Shown: in pieces, positions 12,033-21,814 of the stretch | How the letters are laid out: each line of letters starts with the position of its first letter | Position numbering within the stretch: the first letter of the stretch is position 1 | NCBI GenBank assembly: GCA_005888335.1 | Contig: VAWY01000068.1 | Location: forward strand, 17,606-81,605 | Direction of reading: 5' to 3' | Length of the DNA: 64,000 bases | DNA from: Actinomycetota bacterium | GTDB taxonomy: Bacteria > Actinomycetota > Thermoleophilia > Solirubrobacterales > Solirubrobacteraceae | Made by a program: the position numbers and the translations under genes | The notes under the pieces: model-generated | What the model saw: the letters and a program-made list of their open reading frames with translations, nothing else | Told to the model about the DNA's origin: nothing | Databases searched by the model: none

Positions 12033-12649
12033 TGGCCGCGATCCTCGCTCGCAAGGTCGGGATGACGCAGGTGTTCACCGACGAGGGCATCGTCGAGCGC
12101 GTCACGGTGCTCGAGGCCGGCCCCTGTCCGGTCACGGGCATCCGCACCGTCGACCGCGACGGCTACGAGGCCGTGCAGCTCGCATTCGGCGCGGTCAAGG
12201 AGAAGCACCTGAGCAAGGCCGAGCTCGGCCACCTGCGCAAGGCCGACGCGCCGCCGTCCAAGCACCTCGTCGAGTTCCGCGACGAGGCCGGCGAGCTGCA
12301 GGTCGGCGACACGGTGACCGTCGGTGCGTTCGCCGCCGGCCAGAAGGTCAAGGTCTCGGGCACGAGCAAGGGCAAGGGCTTCCAGGGCACGGTCAAGCGC
12401 CACAAGTTCAGCCGCGGGCCGGCCAGCCACGGCTCGCACAACGTGCGTGCGCCGGGCTCGATCGGCGCGTCGGCGACGCCCTCGCGCGTGTTCAAGGGCA
12501 TCCGCGGGCCCGGCCACATGGGCTCCGAGCGCGTCACTCAGCGCGGGCTGACCGTCGTCGACGTCCGGCCTCGTGAGAACCTGCTGCTCATCCGCGGCGC
12601 GGTGCCCGGCCCGCGCAACGGCGTCGTGGAGGTGCGGTCCGATGGCTAG
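12032..12649 (+). CDS. rplC: 50S ribosomal protein L3
   Basis: 205 aa. 23S rRNA-binding assembly initiator near the peptidyl-transferase centre. [19 protein letters not shown] start; KGKGFQGTVKRHKFSRGPAS and the GSIGASATPSRVFKGIRGPG loop are conserved. TGATG coupling to rpsJ, and an 8-nt overlap with rplD. Confidence 0.98.
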   Translation: MAAILARKVGMTQVFTDEGIVERVTVLEAGPCPVTGIRTVDRDGYEAVQLAFGAVKEKHLSKAELGHLRKADAPPSKHLVEFRDEAGELQVGDTVTVGAFAAGQKVKVSGTSKGKGFQGTVKRHKFSRGPASHGSHNVRAPGSIGASATPSRVFKGIRGPGHMGSERVTQRGLTVVDVRPRENLLLIRGAVPGPRNGVVEVRSDG

Positions 12650-13277
12650 CGCACCCGTCCTCGGTGGCACGAACAAGGTGGAGCTCGACGACGCCGCCTT
12701 CGGCGCCGAGTTCCACGAGCCGCTCGTGCACGAGTCGGTGCGCGCCGAGCTCGCCGCGCGCCGCCAGGGCACGCACGCGACGAAGACGCGCGGCAAGGTC
12801 GCGGGCGGCGGCGCCAAGCCGTGGCGCCAGAAGGGCACCGGGCGCGCGCGCCAGGGCTCGATCCGCGCGCCGCACTTCGCCGGCGGCGGCACCGTCTTCG
12901 GCCCCCAGCCGCGCAGCTACACCTTCAAGGTCAACCGCAAGGAGCGCCGTGCCGCGCTGCGCAGCGCGCTGTCGCTGCATGCCGGCCGCGGCTCGCTGGC
13001 CGTGCTCGACCCCGCGCCCTTCGGCGAGACGCCGTCGGCCAAGCAGGCGGCCGCGCTGGTGGCCGAGTGGGGCCAGCCGCGCGGCGTGCTCGTCGTGCTC
13101 ACCGAGGCCGAGGCGCGCGTCGCGCTCTCGTTCCGCAACCTGGACCGCACCTCGGTGCTGCCCGCCGACGCCGTCGGGGTGACCGATCTCGTCGGCGCGA
13201 GCGCCGTCCTGTGCTCGCAGGGCGCGCTCGACGCGCTCACGGCCCGCGCGAAGGGCGAGAAGGGCGGTGAGGCGTAG
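12642..13277 (+). CDS. rplD: 50S ribosomal protein L4
   Basis: 211 aa. Lines the exit tunnel. The tunnel loop [20 protein letters not shown] followed by [17 protein letters not shown] is the signature. The start is set at ATG 12642 ([15 protein letters not shown]), which overlaps the last 8 nt of rplC. The adjoining rplW ATG follows the stop codon with no gap. Confidence 0.98.
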   Translation: MASAPVLGGTNKVELDDAAFGAEFHEPLVHESVRAELAARRQGTHATKTRGKVAGGGAKPWRQKGTGRARQGSIRAPHFAGGGTVFGPQPRSYTFKVNRKERRAALRSALSLHAGRGSLAVLDPAPFGETPSAKQAAALVAEWGQPRGVLVVLTEAEARVALSFRNLDRTSVLPADAVGVTDLVGASAVLCSQGALDALTARAKGEKGGEA

Positions 13278-13580
13278 ATGGAGCCCACGCAGGTGATCAT
13301 CCGCCCGGTGGTCAGCGAGAAGAGCTACGTCCTCGCGGCGGCCGACAAGTACACGTTCCGCGTCCATCCCAAGGCGCACAAGACGCAGATCCGCCAGGCC
13401 GTCGAGCACCTCTTCGGCGTTGGCGTCGTCGACGTGCGCACGATGTCGGTCAAGTCCAAGCCCAAGCGCCGCGGGTTCACCGCCGGCCGCTCGCGCTCGT
13501 GGAAGAAGGCCGTCGTGCAGGTGCGCCCGGGGGACACCATCCCGATCTTCCAGGGCCTGCAAGGGCTCGAGGGGGAGTAG
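13278..13580 (+). CDS. rplW: 50S ribosomal protein L23
   Basis: 100 aa. Exit-tunnel rim protein that docks trigger factor and [38 protein letters not shown] and the C-terminal [19 protein letters not shown] are typical. It abuts rplD and is 3 bp from rplB. Confidence 0.97.
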   Translation: MEPTQVIIRPVVSEKSYVLAAADKYTFRVHPKAHKTQIRQAVEHLFGVGVVDVRTMSVKSKPKRRGFTAGRSRSWKKAVVQVRPGDTIPIFQGLQGLEGE

Positions 13581-13583
13581 GCC

Positions 13584-14422
<839 letters not shown>

Positions 14423-14426
<4 letters not shown>

Positions 14427-14695
14427 GCCGCAGTTCGAAGAAGGGCCCGTGGGTCGAGGAGCGGCTGATGCGCCGCATCGAGGAGCTGAACGCGTCGAAC
14501 GCCAAGACCATGGTCAGGACGTGGTCGCGCGCCTCGACGATCTTCCCGGACATGGTCGGGCACACGATCGCCGTGCACGACGGGCGCAAGCACGTCCCGG
14601 TCTTCGTCAGCGAGGCGATGGTCGGCCACAAGCTCGGGGAGTTCGCGCCCACGCGCACCTACCGCGGCCACGCCGGCTCGGGGAGGGTCCGCTGA
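14423..14695 (+). CDS. rpsS: 30S ribosomal protein S19
   Basis: 90 aa. 30S head protein that contacts S13 and the A-site t[23 protein letters not shown] start and the C-terminal [18 protein letters not shown] are diagnostic. A longer frame reaches back to 13499, but that is antiphase to rplB; the ATGA overlap fixes the start. TGATG junction with rplV. Confidence 0.98.
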
Positions 14696-15435
14696 TGGCG
14701 CGCGATGCAGGCAAGCAGTCGCCCGGCGACGTCGGCACCAAGGTCGACCAGCCGAGCGAGCAGGCGGGCGCGGAGAAGGCCCAGCTCGAGGCGCAGGAGG
14801 CCGCGCAGGCCGCCGGCGTCGAAGAGGCGGCCGAGAAGGCCCAGCGCGCGCCGCGGCCGCGCCGGCGCTCCAGGCCCGTCGAGGGCGAGGCCGAGGGCAC
14901 GGCGGCCGAGGAGACCGGCGTCGAGAAGGAGGCCGCCGGCGCCGTCGCCGACGTGAAGATCGAGGAGAAGCCCGCCCCGCGCAAGCGCGGCAGCCGCGGC
15001 GGGCGCGGGCGGGCGACGGAACCGGCCGCCGAGGCGGCGCCGCCCAAGGAGCAGCCCGCGCGCCGGCGGGCCCCGGAACGCGTCAACGGCGCCGCGCCGG
15101 TCGTGCGCGCCCAGGCCAAGTACGTGCGCACGTCCGCGCGCAAGGCCCGCATGGTCTGCGACCACATCCGCGGCAAGTCCGTCGACGAGGCGCGCGCGAT
15201 CCTCGCCTACACGCCGCGCGCGGTCGCGCGCGACTGGAGCAAGCTGCTCGAGTCGGCGATCGCGAACGCCGAGCACAACCACGAGCTCGTCGGCGACGAC
15301 CTGAAGGTCCTCGCCGCCTTCGCCGACGAGGGGCCGACGCTCAAGCGCTTCCGCCCGCGCGCCATGGGCCGCGCGACGCGGATCCGCAAGCGCACGAGCC
15401 ACCTGACGATCACCCTGACGCCGAAGGAGTCCTGA
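14695..15435 (+). CDS. rplV: 50S ribosomal protein L22 with long N-terminal extension
   Basis: 246 aa, about twice the usual 110-120. The L22 core is residues ~136-246 ([40 protein letters not shown], then the tunnel hairpin [20 protein letters not shown]). The first ~135 residues are low complexity: an Ala/Glu/Gln acidic stretch, an Arg-rich patch ([14 protein letters not shown]), another acidic stretch and a Lys/Arg/Gly patch ([14 protein letters not shown]). The extension is supported by the TGATG overlap with rpsS and the lack of any good internal start just before the core. It probably extends from the ribosome surface. L22 extensions are known in some actinobacteria; this composition is unfamiliar. 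Confidence 0.95.
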   Translation: MARDAGKQSPGDVGTKVDQPSEQAGAEKAQLEAQEAAQAAGVEEAAEKAQRAPRPRRRSRPVEGEAEGTAAEETGVEKEAAGAVADVKIEEKPAPRKRGSRGGRGRATEPAAEAAPPKEQPARRRAPERVNGAAPVVRAQAKYVRTSARKARMVCDHIRGKSVDEARAILAYTPRAVARDWSKLLESAIANAEHNHELVGDDLKVLAAFADEGPTLKRFRPRAMGRATRIRKRTSHLTITLTPKES

Positions 15436-16313
15436 TGGGGCAGAAGGTGCACCCCGAGGCCATGCGCGTCGGGTACATCCACGACTGGAAGTCCAACTGG
15501 TTCAACGAGCGCCACTTCGCCGACTACCTCGACGAGGACGTGCGCATCCGCGGCCACATCACCGGCAAGCTCGCGCACGCCGGACTGTCGGACATCACGA
15601 TCCGCAAGGACGCCAACGAGGTGGAGGTCAACATCCACACCGCGCGCCCGGGGATCGTGATCGGCAAGTCGGGCACCGAGGTCGATGCGCTGCGCAAGGA
15701 CCTGCACCGGATGACCGGCAAGGCCATCAAGGTCAACATCCTCGAGATCAAGCGGCCCGAGCTCGATGCGAAGCTCGTCGCGCAGTCGGTGGCCGAGCAG
15801 CTCCAGAACCGCGTCGCGTTCCGCCGCGCGATGAAGCGCGCGCTGACCAGCGCGATGCGCTCGGGGGCCAAGGGCTGCAAGATCCAGGTTGGCGGGCGGC
15901 TCGGCGGCGCCGAGATGGCGCGCACCGAGAGCTACTCGGACGGCCGCGTCCCGCTGCACACGCTGCGCGCGGACATCGACTACGGCTTCTACGAGGCGCG
16001 CACGACGTTCGGCCGCATCGGCGTGAAGTGCTGGATGAACAAGGGCGAGATCATGCCCGAGGGCTTCACCGGCGTTGATCTGACCGAGATGGAGGCCCCG
16101 GCGCCGCCGACCGGCCGCGACGACCGCGAGGGCCGCGGGCGCGGCCGCGGCGACGGGCGCGGGCGCGGCGGGCGCGGCGGCGGCCCCGGCGGCCCGGGCG
16201 GGCCCGGCGGCGGCCGCGGGCGCGGCGGCCGCGGCGGCGGCGGGGGCGGCGGCCCCCGCGGCGCGGGCGGCGGCGGGCGCGGCGGCGGCGGGCCGCGAGG
16301 AGGTGGCCGCTAG
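15435..16313 (+). CDS. rpsC: 30S ribosomal protein S3 with RGG-like C-terminal tail
   Basis: 292 aa versus the usual 210-240. The core is conserved: [22 protein letters not shown] domain [54 protein letters not shown]. From about residue 225 the chain becomes [18 protein letters not shown] and continues to the end as Arg/Gly/Pro repeats, a low-complexity RG/RGG-like tail of ~65 residues. S3 forms part of the mRNA entry channel (helicase activity with S4 and S5), so the tail may add RNA binding there (inference). TGATG overlap with rplV. Confidence 0.96.
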   Translation: MGQKVHPEAMRVGYIHDWKSNWFNERHFADYLDEDVRIRGHITGKLAHAGLSDITIRKDANEVEVNIHTARPGIVIGKSGTEVDALRKDLHRMTGKAIKVNILEIKRPELDAKLVAQSVAEQLQNRVAFRRAMKRALTSAMRSGAKGCKIQVGGRLGGAEMARTESYSDGRVPLHTLRADIDYGFYEARTTFGRIGVKCWMNKGEIMPEGFTGVDLTEMEAPAPPTGRDDREGRGRGRGDGRGRGGRGGGPGGPGGPGGGRGRGGRGGGGGGGPRGAGGGGRGGGGPRGGGR

Positions 16314-16736
16314 ATGCTCTCGCCCAAGCGCGTCAAGCACCGCAAGCAGCACCGCGGGCGCCGGCACGGTCTCAGCCGCGGGCAGACCCGCGTCCAGTTC
16401 GGCGAGTACGGCCTCAAGGCGCTCGACCAGGGCTGGCTGACCAACCGCCAGATCGAGGCCGCGCGTATCGCGATGACCCGCAAGATGAAGCGCGGCGGCA
16501 AGGTCTGGATCAACGTCTATCCCGACAAGCCCTTCACGAAGAAGCCTGCCGAGACCCGCATGGGCTCGGGCAAGGGCTCGCCCGAGGGCTGGGTCGCCGT
16601 GGTCAAGCCCGGGCGCGTGATGTTCGAGCTGGCCGGCGTGCCGGACTCGCTGGCCCGCGAGGCCATGCGCCTGGCCGGGCACAAGCTCCCGGTGCGCACG
16701 AAGGTCGTGACCCGCGAGGAGGCCGAGGCGGCGTGA
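16314..16736 (+). CDS. rplP: 50S ribosomal protein L16
   Basis: 140 aa. Contacts A-site tRNA on the 50[21 protein letters not shown] start; the [20 protein letters not shown] segment is the family signature. Starts directly after the rpsC stop, and its TGA overlaps the GTG of rpmC. Confidence 0.98.
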   Translation: MLSPKRVKHRKQHRGRRHGLSRGQTRVQFGEYGLKALDQGWLTNRQIEAARIAMTRKMKRGGKVWINVYPDKPFTKKPAETRMGSGKGSPEGWVAVVKPGRVMFELAGVPDSLAREAMRLAGHKLPVRTKVVTREEAEAA

Positions 16737-16945
16737 AGTCCAAGGATCTGCGCGACCTCTCCGACACCGAGCTCGTCGAGCACGTCCGCACCCAGCGCCG
16801 CGAGGCGTTCGGCCTGCGCTTCCAGCACGCGACCGGCGAGCTCGAGAACACGGCGGGCCTGGGCACCGCCAAGCGCGGTCTGGCTCGCGCCCTGACCATC
16901 GCCCAACAGCGCGGCATCGACACCCACACCCTGCGACATGGCTGA
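16733..16945 (+). CDS. rpmC: 50S ribosomal protein L29
   Basis: 70 aa, GTG start in a GTGA overlap with rpl[21 protein letters not shown] and [19 protein letters not shown] match L29, a small helical protein near the tunnel exit. Its last 8 nt overlap the rpsQ start. Confidence 0.96.
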   Translation: MKSKDLRDLSDTELVEHVRTQRREAFGLRFQHATGELENTAGLGTAKRGLARALTIAQQRGIDTHTLRHG

Positions 16946-17567
16946 CGAAGAGACTCCCGAGACGACTGAGGAAGAGACGGCCGCTGAGGCTGCGCCTACC
17001 GAGGGCACCGAGCCCGAGGGCGCGGCCGCGGCGGAGGAGCCCGCCGCTGCCGACGTCGAGTCCGAGGAGGACCGCCCGGCGGGCGACGTCAGCCCGCCGC
17101 CGCCTGCTCTCCCGCGCCGGGAGCAGCGCGCCGCCGCCAAGCAGGCCGCCGCGTCGCAGCGCGCCCCGCGCTCGCGCGAGGAGCGCCAGGCCGACCGCGA
17201 CGCCGAGCGCAAGCGCAAGGCGGCGCAGCGCCGGCGCCGGCGTCTGAAGGAGCGCGAGCGGGCCAAGGCGACCACGACCGCGGCCGCCGAGCCGACGCTC
17301 GCCGTGCACGAGCCGACCACGGGCCGCCCGAAGGAGCGTCTGGGCAGGGTCGTCTCCGACAAGGCCGACCAGACGATCACGGTGCGCATCGACATCGCCC
17401 GCCGTCACCGTTTCTACGAGAAGGTCGTGCGCTCGTCGTCGACGCTGCATGCCCACGACCCGAGCAACGACGCCCACGAGGGCGACCTCGTCCGCGTCGT
17501 CGAGTCGCGGCCGCTGTCCAAGACCAAGCGCTGGCGCCTGGTCGAGGTGCTGGAGCGGGCCCGATGA
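16938..17567 (+). CDS. rpsQ: 30S ribosomal protein S17 with long N-terminal extension
   Basis: 209 aa, against ~80-90 usually. The S17 core is the last ~77 residues ([59 protein letters not shown]). The N-terminal ~130 residues begin strongly acidic ([20 protein letters not shown]), pass a proline run, then become very basic ([20 protein letters not shown]). The start overlaps rpmC by 8 nt, as expected inside this operon, and no alternative start with core-like sequence precedes the core closely. It has the same acidic-then-basic layout as the L22 extension in this operon. Confidence 0.95.
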   Translation: MADEETPETTEEETAAEAAPTEGTEPEGAAAAEEPAAADVESEEDRPAGDVSPPPPALPRREQRAAAKQAAASQRAPRSREERQADRDAERKRKAAQRRRRRLKERERAKATTTAAAEPTLAVHEPTTGRPKERLGRVVSDKADQTITVRIDIARRHRFYEKVVRSSSTLHAHDPSNDAHEGDLVRVVESRPLSKTKRWRLVEVLERAR

Positions 17568-17932
17568 TCCAGAACGAGACGCGGCTCAAGGTCGCCGACA
17601 ACACCGGCGCCCGCGAGATCCTCTGCATCCGCGTCAAGGGCGGCCACAAGCGCCGCTACGCGGGCGTCGGCGACATCATCACCGCGACCGTCAAGCAGGC
17701 CAACCCGCAGGGCGCCGTCAAGAAGGGCGAGGTCGTGACCGCGGTCGTCGTGCGCACCAAGAAGCCGTTCGGTCGCAACGACGGCACCTACATCGCCTTC
17801 GACGAGAACGCCGCGGTGATCATCGACGCGCAGAACAACCCGCGCGGCACGCGCATCTTCGGCCCGGTCGCGCGCGAGCTGCGCGACGGCGGCTTCATGA
17901 AGATCATCTCGCTGGCCCCGGAGGTGCTCTGA
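17564..17932 (+). CDS. rplN: 50S ribosomal protein L14
   Basis: 122 aa, standard. [20 protein letters not shown] start, [16 protein letters not shown] and the C-terminal [20 protein letters not shown] are diagnostic. ATGA overlap with rpsQ and TGATG with rplX. Forms an intersubunit bridge; RsfS binding site in silenced ribosomes. Confidence 0.98.
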   Translation: MIQNETRLKVADNTGAREILCIRVKGGHKRRYAGVGDIITATVKQANPQGAVKKGEVVTAVVVRTKKPFGRNDGTYIAFDENAAVIIDAQNNPRGTRIFGPVARELRDGGFMKIISLAPEVL

Positions 17933-18261
17933 TGGGCGTCAACCTGCGCATTCGCCGCGACGACGAGGTCGTCGTCATCAGCGGCAAGGACAAGGGCAAG
18001 ACCGGCCGCGTGCTGCGCGTCGAGCCCGTCAAGCGGCGCGTCTACGTCGAGGGCCTGAACATCGTCAAGCGCCACCAGCGCCCGTCAGCGCTGAACCCGA
18101 ACGCGCAGGCCGGGGTGATCGAGCGCGAGGGGCCGATCCACGTCTCCAACGTGGCGCTGGTCGACCCCAAGACCAAGAAGCCGACGCGGCTCGGCACGAC
18201 GACGACCACCGACGGCAAGAAGGCGCGCGTCGCGAGGCGCTCCGGCACCCAGATCGACTGA
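17932..18261 (+). CDS. rplX: 50S ribosomal protein L24
   Basis: 109 aa. KOW-domain assembly initiator: [20 protein letters not shown] is the KOW motif, followed by [20 protein letters not shown] and the C-terminal [21 protein letters not shown] at 17932 in a TGATG overlap; the frame extends upstream but is out of phase with rplN. Confidence 0.97.
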   Translation: MGVNLRIRRDDEVVVISGKDKGKTGRVLRVEPVKRRVYVEGLNIVKRHQRPSALNPNAQAGVIEREGPIHVSNVALVDPKTKKPTRLGTTTTTDGKKARVARRSGTQID

Positions 18262-18265
18262 GGCC

Positions 18266-18835
18266 ATGGCCACCGAAGCCCCCACCACCGCCCGCCTCAA
18301 GACCCGCTACCTCGAGGAGATCCGCCCGGCCCTCATCGAGCGCTTCGGCTACTCGAGCATCATGCAGGTCCCGCGCATCGAGAAGATCACCGTCAACATG
18401 GGCGTGGGCGACGCCAAGCAGGACTCGCGCATGCTCGAGGCGGCCACCGGGCAGCTGGCGACGCTCGCCGGCCAGCGTCCCAGCGTGCGGCGCGCCCGCA
18501 AGTCGATCGCCGCGTTCAAGCTGCGCGAGGGCATGCCCGTGGGGCTCGCCGTCACGCTGCGCGGCGCGCGCGCCTACGAGTTCCTCGACCGGCTGATGTC
18601 GATCGCCATCCCGCGCATCCGCGACTTCCGCGGGCTCAGCCGCCGCTCGTTCGACGGCCGCGGGAACTACTCCATGGGCGTGCGCGAGCAGATCATCTTC
18701 CCGGAGATCGACTACGACGCGATCGACCAGGTGCGCGGGCTCGACATCACCATCACGACGTCGGCGCGCACCGACGAGGAGGCCGAGGCGCTGCTCGAGG
18801 CCTTCGGCATGCCCTTCACCCGAGAGACCACTTAG
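18266..18835 (+). CDS. rplE: 50S ribosomal protein L5
   Basis: 189 aa. 5S rRNA-binding protein of the central protuberance. [60 protein letters not shown] and the C-terminal [20 protein letters not shown] are all conserved. 4 bp after rplX, 6 bp before the S14 gene, with a GGAGACC ribosome-binding sequence between L5 and S14. Confidence 0.98.
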   Translation: MATEAPTTARLKTRYLEEIRPALIERFGYSSIMQVPRIEKITVNMGVGDAKQDSRMLEAATGQLATLAGQRPSVRRARKSIAAFKLREGMPVGLAVTLRGARAYEFLDRLMSIAIPRIRDFRGLSRRSFDGRGNYSMGVREQIIFPEIDYDAIDQVRGLDITITTSARTDEEAEALLEAFGMPFTRETT

Positions 18836-18841
18836 GAGACC

Positions 18842-19027
18842 ATGGCGAAGACGTCCAAGCGGGTCGCCCAGGCCCGCCCCGCCAAATTCAAGACCCGCCA
18901 GTACAGTAGGTGCCGCCGCTGCGGCCGTCCGCGCGCCGTCTATCGCAAGTTCGGCATCTGCCGGATCTGCCTGCGGGAGCTGGCCCACGGCGGGTTCATC
19001 CCCGGGATGACCAAGAGCAGCTGGTAG
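18842..19027 (+). CDS. rpsZ: 30S ribosomal protein S14, zinc-binding type Z
   Basis: 61 aa, the short C+ form. Two CxxC pairs ([20 protein letters not shown]) bind zinc. [20 protein letters not shown] start and ends [11 protein letters not shown]. This is the form used in the spc operon of most actinobacteria and firmicutes; no zinc-free paralogue is in the window. Confidence 0.98.
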   Translation: MAKTSKRVAQARPAKFKTRQYSRCRRCGRPRAVYRKFGICRICLRELAHGGFIPGMTKSSW

Positions 19028-19043
19028 ACCGAGCGCAGCACCC

Positions 19044-19451
19044 ATGGCCACGACCGACCCCATCGCCGACTTCCTGACGCGGATCCGCAACGCCATCCAC
19101 GCCGCCCACGAGACGGCCGACATCCCGTCGTCCCGGCTCAAGCGCGAGATGGCGCGGATCCTGCGCGAGCAGGGCTACATCGAGTCCTTCGAGATCGTGC
19201 CTCCCGCTGAGGGGCAGCCCGCCGAGCTGATCAGGGTCCGCCTCAAATACACCGACGACCGCCGGTCCGCCATCTCCGGGCTGCGCCGCGTCTCGCGGCC
19301 CGGCCAGCGCCACTACGCGCCTTCGACGGGGATCCGCAAGGTCCAGGGCGGGATGGGCACGTCGATCGTCTCGACGTCGCGCGGCGTCATGACGGGCCAC
19401 GAGGCGCGCCAGGCCGGCGTGGGCGGCGAGGTCGTGGCGGAGGTCTGGTGA
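19044..19451 (+). CDS. rpsH: 30S ribosomal protein S8
   Basis: 135 aa. Central-domain 16S rRNA-binding protein. [20 protein letters not shown] start and [20 protein letters not shown] near the end are diagnostic. It is separated from rplF by an unusually long 169-bp gap, whereas almost every other junction in this operon overlaps or is under 20 bp. Confidence 0.98.
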   Translation: MATTDPIADFLTRIRNAIHAAHETADIPSSRLKREMARILREQGYIESFEIVPPAEGQPAELIRVRLKYTDDRRSAISGLRRVSRPGQRHYAPSTGIRKVQGGMGTSIVSTSRGVMTGHEARQAGVGGEVVAEVW

Positions 19452-19525
19452 GCATGCCCCCCGTCCGACTCACGCACCCCTGGATGACGCGGATGACCGG
19501 CGCTGGATCGGCCGCCGCGTCCTCA

Positions 19526-19544
19526 TGCTTGCATCCAGCAAGCA
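19526..19544. promoter_or_regulatory. Hairpin in the rpsH-rplF gap
   Basis: TGCTTGC-ATCCA-GCAAGCA, a perfect 7-bp stem with a 5-nt loop, sits in the middle of the 169-bp gap. No T-run follows. An open frame crosses the gap in phase with rplF (from 19525), but its sequence is unlike L6. The gap could hold an internal promoter, an RNA-processing site or a regulatory leader; the sequence does not decide. Confidence 0.5.
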
Positions 19545-19620
19545 CTTCGTCCGCGTCGACCGCCCAGCTTGGTCCTCCACGCCCCCAGGGGCACGTGAGC
19601 CGAACGGAGGACATGCACGC

Positions 19621-20154
19621 ATGAGCCGCATCGGCAAGAAGCCCATCCCCGTGCCCGACACCGTGACGGTGACGATCGAGCCCGAGGTCGTGCGGGTCGC
19701 CGGCCCCGGCGGCCAGCTCGAGGAGCGCATCAACCGCGACATCTCGGTCGAGAAGTCCAACGGCGAGCTGCTCGTCAAGCGCCCGACCGACCGCGGCGAG
19801 CACCGCGCCCTGCACGGGTTGACGCGCTCGCTGATCGCCAACATGGTCGAGGGCGTCACCACCGGCTTTTCCAAGACGCTGGAGATCCAGGGCGTCGGCT
19901 ATCGCGCCCAGCTCAAGGGCCGCGACCTCGAGCTCGCGCTCGGCTACTCGCATCCGGTGCCGATCAAGGCGCCCGAGGGCATCACCTTCGAGGTCCCGTC
20001 GCCCACCCGCGTCGTGGTCAAGGGCATCTCCAAGCAGCTCGTCGGCGAGGTCGCCGCCAACATCCGCAAGCAGCGCCCGCCCGAGCCCTACAAGGGCAAG
20101 GGGATCCGCTACCAGGGCGAGTACGTCGCCCGGAAGGTGGGCAAGCGGGCGTGA
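19621..20154 (+). CDS. rplF: 50S ribosomal protein L6
   Basis: 177 aa. [20 protein letters not shown] start and [20 protein letters not shown] are typical; the C-terminal [20 protein letters not shown] is the family signature. A GGAGGAC ribosome-binding sequence precedes the ATG at 19621. GTGA overlap with rplR. Confidence 0.98.
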   Translation: MSRIGKKPIPVPDTVTVTIEPEVVRVAGPGGQLEERINRDISVEKSNGELLVKRPTDRGEHRALHGLTRSLIANMVEGVTTGFSKTLEIQGVGYRAQLKGRDLELALGYSHPVPIKAPEGITFEVPSPTRVVVKGISKQLVGEVAANIRKQRPPEPYKGKGIRYQGEYVARKVGKRA

Positions 20155-20504
20155 CCGTCCAGACGAATGAGCAGCGCCGCCTGCGCCGCCGCCGCCGGGT
20201 GCGCGCCAAGGTCGTCGGCACGGCCGCCCGCCCGCGGCTGTCGGTGCGGCGGTCGAATCGCGGCGTCTTCGCCCAGCTCGTCGACGACGAGTCCGGCCGC
20301 ACGATCGCCGCCGCGCAGTGGACGGAGGCCGAGGTGCGCGACCTCAAGCCGATGGAGCAGGCCACCCGCGTGGGCGCCCTGCTGGCCGACCGTGCCAAGG
20401 CCGCCGGCGTCGAGCGCGCCGTGTTCGACCGCGGCGGGTACCGCTACCACGGGCGCGTGAAGGCGCTCGCCGACGGAGCCCGTGAGGGCGGGCTCGCCAT
20501 TTAG
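20151..20504 (+). CDS. rplR: 50S ribosomal protein L18
   Basis: 117 aa, GTG start in a GTGA overlap with rplF. 5S rRNA-binding. [39 protein letters not shown] and the C-terminal [20 protein letters not shown] are diagnostic. Confidence 0.98.
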   Translation: MTVQTNEQRRLRRRRRVRAKVVGTAARPRLSVRRSNRGVFAQLVDDESGRTIAAAQWTEAEVRDLKPMEQATRVGALLADRAKAAGVERAVFDRGGYRYHGRVKALADGAREGGLAI

Positions 20505-20509
20505 GAGCC

Positions 20510-21115
20510 ATGGCCACTCTCACCGCAATCGATCGCAGCGTCAGCGCCGCCGGCCTGGACCTCCAGGAGCGCGTCGTCGAGATCAACCGCGTCGCGAAGG
20601 TCGTCAAGGGCGGCCGGCGCTTCTCGTTCACCGCCCTGGTCGTGGTCGGCGACGAGCGCGAGGTCGTCGGCGTGGGCTACGGCAAGGCCAACGAGGTCCC
20701 GGTCGCGATCCAGAAGGGGGTCGAGCAGGCCAAGAAGAACCTCTTCCGCGTGCCGAAGCACGGCTCGACGATCACCCACGAGACGACCGGCATCTACGGC
20801 TCGGGCCGCGTGTTCCTCAAGCCGGCCTCGCCGGGCACCGGCGTCATCGCCGGCGGCGGCGTGCGCGCCGTGCTCGAGCTGGCGGGCATCCACGACATCC
20901 TCTCCAAGTCGCTGGGCACGCAGAACCCGATCAACCTCGTCAAGGCCACGGTGACCGGCCTGCAGCAGCTGCGCCGGCCCGAGGAGGTCGCCGACCTGCG
21001 CGGACTGTCGGTCAACGCCGTGCTCGGGCTGCAGGCGCGCGAGGACGAGCCGCCTGCCGAGACCGCGGCCGAGGCCGAGGCCCCGACCGAGCCGGAGGAG
21101 ACGCCGGCGGCATGA
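20510..21115 (+). CDS. rpsE: 30S ribosomal protein S5
   Basis: 201 aa. The double-stranded-RNA-binding-like fold is intact: [40 protein letters not shown], then [20 protein letters not shown] and [20 protein letters not shown]. The last ~25 residues ([20 protein letters not shown] and onward) form an acidic Ala/Glu/Pro tail, milder than the L22 and S17 extensions. ATGA overlap with rpmD. Confidence 0.98.
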   Translation: MATLTAIDRSVSAAGLDLQERVVEINRVAKVVKGGRRFSFTALVVVGDEREVVGVGYGKANEVPVAIQKGVEQAKKNLFRVPKHGSTITHETTGIYGSGRVFLKPASPGTGVIAGGGVRAVLELAGIHDILSKSLGTQNPINLVKATVTGLQQLRRPEEVADLRGLSVNAVLGLQAREDEPPAETAAEAEAPTEPEETPAA

Positions 21116-21279
21116 AGGTCACGCAGGTGAAGTCGCGCAACGGCTCGAACAAGACGCAGCTCGACACGCTGCGCTCGCTCGGCCTGCGCCGGATCGGCCA
21201 CAGCGTCGAGGTCAAGGACAACGAGCAGACGCGAGGCATGGTCCACCGCGTCCGGCATCTGGTGAGGGTCGATGGCTGA
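21112..21279 (+). CDS. rpmD: 50S ribosomal protein L30
   Basis: 55 aa. [20 protein letters not shown], then [19 protein letters not shown] and [12 protein letters not shown] give the L30 pattern. ATG at 21112 overlaps the rpsE stop (ATGA); its end overlaps rplO by 8 nt. Confidence 0.97.
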   Translation: MKVTQVKSRNGSNKTQLDTLRSLGLRRIGHSVEVKDNEQTRGMVHRVRHLVRVDG

Positions 21280-21760
21280 CGAACCGCGCATCGGGCTGCA
21301 CACGCTCAAGCCGGCCCCCGGCTCGCGCAAGGCGCGCAAGCGCGTCGGGCGCGGCGAGGGCTCGGGCACGGGCAAGACCGCCGGCCGCGGCCAGAAGGGC
21401 GCGGGCTCGCGCTCGGGCTCGAAGACCCGGTCCAACTTCGAGGGCGGCCAGATGCCCATCCACATGCGGATGCGCAAGCTGCGCGGCCCGCACATGAAGA
21501 AGTCGATGCCGTTCGAGCCGTTCCGCACCCACACGCAGGCGGTCAACCTCCAGGACCTCGAGCGGCGCTTCGAGGCCGGCGACGAGGTCACGCTGGATGC
21601 GCTCAGGGCCAAGGGCCTGGGCACCCGCAGGGACGTGCCGGTCAAGGTCCTGGCCAAGGGCACGCTCTCCAAGAAGCTGACCGTCCACGCGCACAAGTTC
21701 AGCGGCGCGGCGCGCGAGGCCATCGAGACCGCGGGCGGCACCGCGGTCGTCGTCGACTAG
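21272..21760 (+). CDS. rplO: 50S ribosomal protein L15
   Basis: 162 aa. [57 protein letters not shown] and the C-terminal [20 protein letters not shown] are conserved. Last ribosomal gene before secY. Confidence 0.98.
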   Translation: MADEPRIGLHTLKPAPGSRKARKRVGRGEGSGTGKTAGRGQKGAGSRSGSKTRSNFEGGQMPIHMRMRKLRGPHMKKSMPFEPFRTHTQAVNLQDLERRFEAGDEVTLDALRAKGLGTRRDVPVKVLAKGTLSKKLTVHAHKFSGAAREAIETAGGTAVVVD

Positions 21761-21797
21761 GCGCACCGTCGCCCTCTCGCCGGGCGCTCGCCTCAGC

Positions 21798-21803
21798 TAC
21801 CCT
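21798..21803 (+). promoter_or_regulatory. Putative -10 box upstream of secY
   Basis: TACCCT ends 12 nt before the secY ATG in the 54-bp rplO-secY gap, and there is no Shine-Dalgarno match. This would allow secY-adk-map to be transcribed independently with a very short leader. Pattern-based only. Confidence 0.35.
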
Positions 21804-21814
21804 GAGCGACTCGC

